Assembly: GCA_025356395.1 (NCBI GenBank)
Contig: JANXTA010000031.1
Location: 1 to 64,000 of the forward strand
Reading direction: 5' to 3'
Length of the DNA stretch: 64,000 nucleotides
Source of the DNA: Betaproteobacteria bacterium
Lineage (GTDB): Bacteria; Pseudomonadota; Gammaproteobacteria; Burkholderiales; Burkholderiaceae_D
The notes under the pieces are model-generated. The model did not search any database, had not been told where the DNA came from, and saw only the letters and a list, made by a program, of their open reading frames with translations. The number at the start of each line of letters is the position of its first letter. Positions within the stretch are counted from its first letter, which is position 1. The position numbers and the translations under genes were made by a program. Below are positions 59,088-64,000 of this stretch, piece by piece.

Positions 59088-59115
59088 ATGATACCGGAAT
59101 CATGATGCAACGCAA
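59088..59115 (-). promoter_or_regulatory. Candidate promoter of the small RNA
   Basis: TTGCGT, 16-base spacer, TATCAT on the minus strand, placed seven bases ahead of the predicted RNA start. Confidence 0.4.
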
Positions 59116-59303
59116 AACATTTTTGCTGCGCCCCAACATGACGCTTAAGAATAAGAGATGTATCTGCGCTTATTTGTTTATAAACAGTTACTTGAATGCA
59201 TTGAGTATTGACGAGTAGCCGCCCTCGTTCATCCGTCGCGCCGCGAGTGGCGAGCCTCACCGTCGAAAACTTCTATAGTTAACGTCCTATCAAAGGAGCG
59301 GAC

Positions 59304-59759
59304 ATGGAAGCGACGGTCAGTTGGGGTGGCCCGGCCCTGGATGAGGACGGCAGCGGCATGCAGTTCATCGGGCGGACCGGCAGCGGTCACGTCCTGGCGA
59401 TGGATGGCGCGCCGGCCGAAGCCGGCGGCCCGCTGGGCGGACGCAATCTGGCGCCGCGCCCGATGGAGGTCGTGCTGGTGGGAACCGGGGGTTGCACGGC
59501 GTACGACGTCGTCCTGATCCTGCGGCGCGGGCGGCATGCGGTGACGCGCTGCGACGTGACGCTCAAGGCGGAACGCGCCCCCACCGACCCGAAGGTCTTC
59601 ACGGCGATCCACTTCCACTTCGTCGTCGTCGGGCAGGGTCTGCGGCACGAGGTCGTGGACCGCGCGATCAAGCTGTCGCACGAGAAGCTGTGCTCCGCCT
59701 CGGTGATGCTGGAGAAGACCGCCGTGCTGACCCACTCCTTCGAGATCCGCGAAGGCTGA
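59304..59759 (+). CDS. OsmC family peroxiredoxin-like protein
   Basis: A 151-residue OsmC/YhfA-like protein. Redox cysteines are Cys64 (GTGGCTAYDV) and Cys130 (SHEKLCSAS), the usual pair that reduces organic peroxides; Cys83 is extra. AAAGGAG lies 8 bases before the ATG. Substrate and reductant are unknown. Divergent from the small RNA and convergent with coq7, 4 bases apart. Confidence 0.9.
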   Translation: MEATVSWGGPALDEDGSGMQFIGRTGSGHVLAMDGAPAEAGGPLGGRNLAPRPMEVVLVGTGGCTAYDVVLILRRGRHAVTRCDVTLKAERAPTDPKVFTAIHFHFVVVGQGLRHEVVDRAIKLSHEKLCSASVMLEKTAVLTHSFEIREG

Positions 59760-59763
59760 GCCG

Positions 59764-60426
59764 CTAGATCCAGTAGGCCGTCGTCGTCATCAGCTTCGAC
59801 GCGCCGCGCATCAGCGAACCGACGATCGACGGCAGCTCGGCGGCGCCGGCATCCTTCGCCTTCTGCCCGTGACGGATCTCGTCCTCGCGCATCGCGGCGA
59901 CGATCGCGCGTGACGCGTGATCCTCGGCAGGCAGTGTCTCGAGATGCTTCGCGAGATGCTCCTCGACCTGCCTCTCGGTCTCGACCACGAAGCCCAGGCT
60001 GATCGCGTCGCCGGCCTTCCCGGCGAGCCACCCCATGGCATAGGCGCCGGCGTACCAGGCCGGATTGAGAAGGCTGGGGCGCGCGTCGAGTTGCCGCAGC
60101 CGGTCCGCGGTCCAGGCGAGGTGATCGCCCTCCTCGCGCCCGACCTCGAGCAATTCGGCTCGCAATACGTCGTCGCGGGTGGCGACCGCCTGCCCCGAGT
60201 AAAGCGCCTGGGCGCAGACCTCACCCACGTGATTGACCCGCATCAGGCCCGCCGAATGCCGCCGTTGCGCCTCGTCGAGCGCCGGTTGAGGCAATCGGGA
60301 CGCCGGCATTTCGCGCGCGGCGGTCGGTGGCGTGAGGAGGGCCCGGAGGACCCGGTCGAACGATCCGATCAAACGGTCTGCAGTTGCGGTCACATCAGCC
60401 TCGCTAGTAGGAATTTCGGGCGGCAA
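59764..60426 (-). CDS. coq7: Coq7 family: 3-demethoxyubiquinol hydroxylase
   Basis: A 220-residue di-iron enzyme that adds the C6 hydroxyl in ubiquinone synthesis. Iron ligands appear in E-x2-H pairs ([25 protein letters not shown]). Coq7 replaces the UbiF flavoprotein in many betaproteobacteria. A 45-residue N-terminal extension precedes the core. Divergent from the porin leader. Confidence 0.95.
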   Translation of the reverse strand: MPPEIPTSEADVTATADRLIGSFDRVLRALLTPPTAAREMPASRLPQPALDEAQRRHSAGLMRVNHVGEVCAQALYSGQAVATRDDVLRAELLEVGREEGDHLAWTADRLRQLDARPSLLNPAWYAGAYAMGWLAGKAGDAISLGFVVETERQVEEHLAKHLETLPAEDHASRAIVAAMREDEIRHGQKAKDAGAAELPSIVGSLMRGASKLMTTTAYWI

Positions 60427-60482
60427 ATTGGTGCTTGCTCAATGGTGAAAATCATGCATTCGGCCAATCACGCGAGCGAATG

Positions 60483-60511
60483 TTGCACAAAGGCGACAAA
60501 CACAAAGTAAT
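60483..60511 (+). promoter_or_regulatory. Candidate porin promoter
   Basis: TTGCAC, 17-base spacer, AGTAAT. Expected start near 60518 gives a leader of about 150 bases, with a small hairpin GAGGC / GCCTC just before the ribosome site. Nothing else is recognised in 60427-60668. Confidence 0.4.
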
Positions 60512-60668
60512 CACGCCCGTTCACGTCCATAAGTTTGCACCGCGTAGGGAAGTTTGATGAAATCCGTCAGGACTTCTTATCCGCTGATGTCAGTCCCTGG
60601 TAAGAGTTTTCGGCAAGACATAAGAGGCGATGTCATGCCTCAGCAAGATAACTTTTGGAGAGAATGGA

Positions 60669-61934
60669 ATGAAAAAACTCGTCATGGCAGCCGCCGTATT
60701 CGGCGCCTTTGCTGGCTCGGCACAAGCGCAAACGAGCGTGACGCTCTACGGAATTGCTGACGGCGATGTGCGTTTTGACCACACCAATATCGGCACGCTG
60801 AAATCGGTCGGTAGCGGCGGCGAATCCGGTTCGCGCTGGGGTCTTCGCGGTACAGAAGATCTGGGCGGTGGTCTGAAAGCCAACTTCATTTTCGAACAGG
60901 GCTTTGACCTTAGCGACAACTCGGTTCCCCAGGGCAGCATCGGTGGTGGCGCGTCGGCTGGCTTCGGTGGCTCGAGCACGCAGAACCACAGCTCCAGCGG
61001 CAGCCGCTTGTTCGGTCGCATCGCGACCGTCGGTCTCTCTGGTGGCTTTGGTGAAGTCCGCTTCGGCCGTAGCTATAACCCGGTCTTCCTGGTCCAAGCC
61101 ACTGCTGATCCGTTCGGTGCCGGTTTCGTCGCCCAGATCAGTAACCTGTACACCAACCTGACGATCCGTAACGACAACGCGATCTACTACGACTCGCCGA
61201 AATTCGCTGGTGGCCTCCAACTGTCGGGTGCTTACCAGTTCGGCGAATCGACGACCAATACGGCCGCTCCTTCGGCAACCGGGCAGGCCAAGCGCGGCAA
61301 CGATCGTTACGAAGCCGGTATCACGTATGCCAACGGGCCCCTGTTCGTCGGCGCTGCCTACGAGCAGATCAAGTCGAACCTGGACACGTACCGCGTCCGT
61401 ACGGCTGACGCGGCTGCAACTTACGACTTCGGATTCGTGAAGCTGCACGCGATCTACTACCGCACCAAGAACGACAACCCGAATCAGTTGATTGCGCTAG
61501 GTAATACGGTCTCGCTCAAGGAAAATACCTACAACGTCGGTTTCACGGTTCCCTTCGGCGCTTGGACTTTCCTGGGTCAGTATGGCCACCTGTCGGACAA
61601 GAGTGTCTCGAACGTTCCGGGCGTCGATCTGGGTCATCCCAAAGTCAACAACTTCGGACTCGGTGGTCGCTACAGCTTCTCCAAGCGCACGATTTTCTAC
61701 TTTGCCTACTCGCGCTTCAACATGAAGAATGGTTCGGCGGGCAACGCGTACCAAGGCTTCGGCGGTATTGCTGACGCGTCGAACGCAGGTCTCTACACGG
61801 CTGGTAATCTGTACGACACAACCACGCCGGTTGTCGCCGGCAGCAACGCAGCGCTCGTCCGCGCGAGCGGTGTCGGTATCAACCAGAACGTCAGCCCGTA
61901 CTCGTACCAGGTCGGTATTCGTCACTCTTTCTAA
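60669..61934 (+). CDS. Gram-negative porin (general bacterial porin, Burkholderia type)
   Basis: A 421-residue outer-membrane trimeric porin. Signal peptide MKKLVMAAAVFGAFAGSAQA (1-20), then the conserved TSVTLYGIADGDVRFD and GSRWGLRGTEDLGGGLKANF openings, a 16-strand beta-barrel and the C-terminal ...QVGIRHSF ending in Phe, the BAM signal. TTTGGAGAGA ribosome site, long leader and strong terminator suggest high expression. Ion selectivity cannot be judged. Confidence 0.95.
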   Translation: MKKLVMAAAVFGAFAGSAQAQTSVTLYGIADGDVRFDHTNIGTLKSVGSGGESGSRWGLRGTEDLGGGLKANFIFEQGFDLSDNSVPQGSIGGGASAGFGGSSTQNHSSSGSRLFGRIATVGLSGGFGEVRFGRSYNPVFLVQATADPFGAGFVAQISNLYTNLTIRNDNAIYYDSPKFAGGLQLSGAYQFGESTTNTAAPSATGQAKRGNDRYEAGITYANGPLFVGAAYEQIKSNLDTYRVRTADAAATYDFGFVKLHAIYYRTKNDNPNQLIALGNTVSLKENTYNVGFTVPFGAWTFLGQYGHLSDKSVSNVPGVDLGHPKVNNFGLGGRYSFSKRTIFYFAYSRFNMKNGSAGNAYQGFGGIADASNAGLYTAGNLYDTTTPVVAGSNAALVRASGVGINQNVSPYSYQVGIRHSF

Positions 61935-61952
61935 TCGAAGTTGTTTCTGCAG

Positions 61953-61982
61953 AAAGGGCGCTTCGGCGCCCTTTTTGTTTTT
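61953..61982 (+). terminator. Intrinsic terminator after porin
   Basis: Stem AAAGGGCGC-TTCG-GCGCCCTTT with a stable tetraloop and TTTTTGTTTTT, 18 bases past the stop. Confidence 0.9.
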
Positions 61983-62066
61983 GAGCGCCACCCGTCGCGT
62001 CGATCGTTTGACAATTTGCTTGCAACCTCATAATTTGAGGTTTCAATCAATTCGATCGAAGATGCC

Positions 62067-62627
62067 GTGACCGCGATCCTTCCGACGCAACGTGCTGCCC
62101 GGCCACAGGCCCTCGTCGACACAGCCGCAGATCTGCGCTCCCTCGATCACGAATCGCGCGTCGATGATGGCGACCATCGGGCGCTCAAGCTCTGGCTGCG
62201 TCTCCTCACCTGCAGCAACCTGATCGAGACCCGCGTGCGCAGCCGCCTGCGCACCGAGTTCGATTGCACCCTACCCCGCTTCGACCTGGTCGCCCAGCTC
62301 GATCGTCATCCCGACGGACTCAAGATGGGTGAACTGTCGCGTCGCCTGATGGTGACGGGCGGCAACATTACCGGCATCACCGACCAGCTCGAGGCCGACG
62401 GCTGGGTCGAGCGCACCGGTGTCGAGAACGATCGACGCGCCTGGCGCGTCAGGCTGACGCCTCTCGGCAAGAAGGCCTTCCGTCAGATGGCATCGGTCCA
62501 CGAGGAATGGATCGCCGAGTTCTTCCAGCAATGGGGCGAGCGCGACCAGGACCAGCTCTACAAGCTGCTCGGCAAACTCAAGGATGCGATCCACGCGTCC
62601 GCACCAACCGCGTCGGGTCAGGCATGA
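62067..62627 (+). CDS. MarR family transcriptional regulator
   Basis: A 186-residue winged-helix regulator. An N-terminal 40-residue tail is followed by a helix-turn-helix ([30 protein letters not shown]) and the wing [18 protein letters not shown] at 62067 is the start; a nearby ATG is in another frame and stops at once. It overlaps the next gene by ATGA. Relatives near crotonase-like genes sense aromatic CoA esters or acids; that role is inferred. Confidence 0.92.
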   Translation: MTAILPTQRAARPQALVDTAADLRSLDHESRVDDGDHRALKLWLRLLTCSNLIETRVRSRLRTEFDCTLPRFDLVAQLDRHPDGLKMGELSRRLMVTGGNITGITDQLEADGWVERTGVENDRRAWRVRLTPLGKKAFRQMASVHEEWIAEFFQQWGERDQDQLYKLLGKLKDAIHASAPTASGQA

Positions 62628-63463
62628 GCACGATGCGCGGACAACTGCGGCCGATGGCGTCGCGCACACCGAGCCACTTCCGCTGGGACGTCACCGAGAG
62701 CGGGCGCGTCGCGACGATCACGCTCGATCGGCCCGAACGGAAAAACCCGCTGACCTTCGAGTCCTACGCCGAACTGCGCGACCTGTTCCGCGACCTCGCC
62801 TACGCGCCCGACATCAAGTGCGTCGTCGTGCGCGGCGCCGGTGACAACTTTTGTTCGGGCGGCGACGTGCACGAGATCATCGGCCCGCTCACGCGCATGA
62901 CGATGCCCGAACTCCTCGCCTTCACGCGCATGACCGGCGACCTGGTGCTGGCGATGCGTCGCTGCCCGCAGCCGATCGTCGCGGCAGTGGACGGCATCTG
63001 TGCCGGCGCCGGCGCGATCGTCGCGCTCGCGGCGGACCTGCGCATCGGCACGCCCCGTGCCCGCACCGCCTATCTCTTCACGCGCGTGGGGCTTGCGGGC
63101 TGCGACATGGGCGCCTGCACGCTGCTGCCACGCCTGATCGGCCAGGGACGCGCTGCAGAACTGCTCTACACGGGCCGCGCGATGACCGCTGATGAAGGCC
63201 TCGCCTGGGGCTTCTTCATCCGCCTCGTACAACCCGACAACCTCCACGCCGACGCACTCGCGCTCGCGGGTGACCTGGCCTCGGGACCGACCTTCGCGCA
63301 CGGCATCACCAAGACGATGCTGCATCAGGAATGGAACATGAGCATCGACCAGGCGATCGAGGCCGAAGCGCAGGCACAGGCGCTGTGCATGCAGACCCAG
63401 GACTTCCGTCGGGCCTTCGACGCCTTCGCGGCGAAGCAGAAGCCCGTGTTCGAAGGCGATTGA
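62624..63463 (+). CDS. Enoyl-CoA hydratase/isomerase family protein, noncanonical active site
   Basis: A 279-residue crotonase-fold protein. Oxyanion-hole segments are [12 protein letters not shown] (75-86) and [16 protein letters not shown] (124-139). The two Glu residues that catalyse hydration in crotonase are replaced by Ile132 and Arg154; Asp161 lies in [10 protein letters not shown]. Such sequences occur with MarR and aromatic-CoA genes, for example in aminobenzoyl-CoA-type pathways. It overlaps the MarR stop and is followed by a dienelactone hydrolase after 2 bases. Confidence 0.9.
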   Translation: MSTMRGQLRPMASRTPSHFRWDVTESGRVATITLDRPERKNPLTFESYAELRDLFRDLAYAPDIKCVVVRGAGDNFCSGGDVHEIIGPLTRMTMPELLAFTRMTGDLVLAMRRCPQPIVAAVDGICAGAGAIVALAADLRIGTPRARTAYLFTRVGLAGCDMGACTLLPRLIGQGRAAELLYTGRAMTADEGLAWGFFIRLVQPDNLHADALALAGDLASGPTFAHGITKTMLHQEWNMSIDQAIEAEAQAQALCMQTQDFRRAFDAFAAKQKPVFEGD

Positions 63464-63465
63464 AG

Positions 63466-64000
63466 ATGACGCTCGAGAAAGCCACCAGTAGCCAATGGAT
63501 CGACGTCCCGTCCTTCGACGGCAAGACGTTCAAGGCCTACCTGGCATTGCCTCCCGTCACGCCACGTCGCGAGCCGGCGCCGGGCCTCGTCGTGCTGCAG
63601 GAGATCTGGGGCGTCAACGCCCACATCCGCGCGGTCGCCGACCAGTACGCGAGCGACGGCTACACGGTCCTGTCACCCGACCTCTTCTGGCGCCTGCAGC
63701 CACGCGTCGACCTGGGCTACGACGACGAAGGCACCAAGCAGGCGTTCGGCTATCGCAAGGCGATCGATCTCGACCTCGCCGACCGGGACATCAAGTCCAC
63801 CGTCGCCGTGCTGAAGGCCATGTCGACGGTCGCGGGCGGTACAGCGGCCGTGGGCTATTGCATGGGCGGCATGCTGGCGTACCGCGCAGCCGCGAAGGCC
63901 GGCATCGACTGCGCGGTCTGCTACTACGGCGGCGGCATCGCGCAGATGCTCGACCTCGCCCCGTCGATCACGGCCCCGATGGCCTTGCACTTCGGCAACA
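63466..64000 (+). CDS. Dienelactone hydrolase family protein (partial)
   Basis: The first 178 residues of a cytoplasmic dienelactone hydrolase; the window ends inside it. Catalytic Cys132 lies in GYCMGG and LQEIWGVN is the family's Glu motif; the Asp and His of the triad would lie beyond the edge. No signal peptide, unlike the Tat-exported copy at 39.4 kb. It is the third gene of the MarR-crotonase-DLH set, spaced 2 bases from the crotonase, so it is in the same operon. Confidence 0.92.
   Translation, partial: MTLEKATSSQWIDVPSFDGKTFKAYLALPPVTPRREPAPGLVVLQEIWGVNAHIRAVADQYASDGYTVLSPDLFWRLQPRVDLGYDDEGTKQAFGYRKAIDLDLADRDIKSTVAVLKAMSTVAGGTAAVGYCMGGMLAYRAAAKAGIDCAVCYYGGGIAQMLDLAPSITAPMALHFGN

Noticed and set aside
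58945-59260. Two short minus-strand frames (64 and 67 residues) over the small RNA region
   Set aside because: They run through the terminator hairpin or AT-rich promoter, lack ribosome sites and show no protein-like pattern; an RNA gene explains the sequence better.

Overview
This window is GC-rich, densely coded chromosomal DNA from a Gram-negative bacterium, most likely a betaproteobacterium of the order Burkholderiales. The evidence is gene content and order: clpS-clpA/csp/icd, sodB/xseA, exbB-exbD-lpxK-trm112-kdsB-adk, murJ/rpsT/DUF3579/argD/argF, dxs-ispA-xseB beside a Rieske oxygenase and folE2, polA/DUF2782/thrB/BPSS1780, tyrS/M23/anmK/erpA/bactofilin/DUF6776/argC/rpsI/rplM, Coq7, and a porin ending in Phe. 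No species can be named from sequence reading alone. No rRNA, tRNA, insertion sequence, prophage or CRISPR array was seen. This is a conserved housekeeping region with small accessory insertions.

Layout. 1-7.7 kb: a cut-off ferredoxin-type reductase, a sugar-nucleotide-type epimerase, the ClpAS adaptor/unfoldase pair, a cold-shock protein, NADP-isocitrate dehydrogenase, an rRNA pseudouridine synthase and two exported proteins. 7.7-14.4 kb: Fe superoxide dismutase and exonuclease VII large subunit on the minus strand, then a plus-strand operon for TonB-type energisation and lipid A/Kdo synthesis ending near adk. 14.5-20.3 kb: membrane pyrophosphatase, a short-chain dehydrogenase, a SirB1-type protein and the lipid II flippase MurJ. 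20.4-28.1 kb: rpsT, then an arginine block (argD, argF, argG) into which an MFS exporter and a TPR-GGDEF protein have been placed. 28.1-35.2 kb: murB, YajQ, a retropepsin-like protease, folE2, and the isoprenoid operon xseB-ispA-dxs.

35.5-42.4 kb is more accessory: Rieske oxygenase, EamA permease, mercaptopyruvate sulfurtransferase, ZIP transporter, exported dienelactone hydrolase, a two-gene chromate transporter and a lipocalin lipoprotein. At 42.4-42.9 kb a small minus-strand locus encodes a double-glycine leader peptide, an intrinsic terminator and a small membrane protein. It looks like an undescribed bacteriocin/immunity or signalling-peptide pair and is the most interesting item here. 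43.2-49.2 kb holds polA, a LOG-family protein starting directly against it, DUF2782, thrB and a membrane protein.

49.1-58.8 kb: a tightly overlapping tyrS-VOC-PEBP-phosphatase operon, an M23 endopeptidase with anmK (cell-wall growth and recycling), erpA, bactofilin, argC and the rplM-rpsI operon. Just upstream of rplM is a strong candidate for a roughly 93-nt minus-strand small RNA with CUCCUCC anti-Shine-Dalgarno loops. 59.3-64 kb: OsmC, Coq7, a major porin, and a MarR/crotonase/dienelactone-hydrolase cluster that runs off the window and suggests aromatic-compound catabolism.

Start codons were chosen by homologous length, Shine-Dalgarno match and overlap with neighbours. Family assignments rest on motif and sequence recognition by eye, without database searches.
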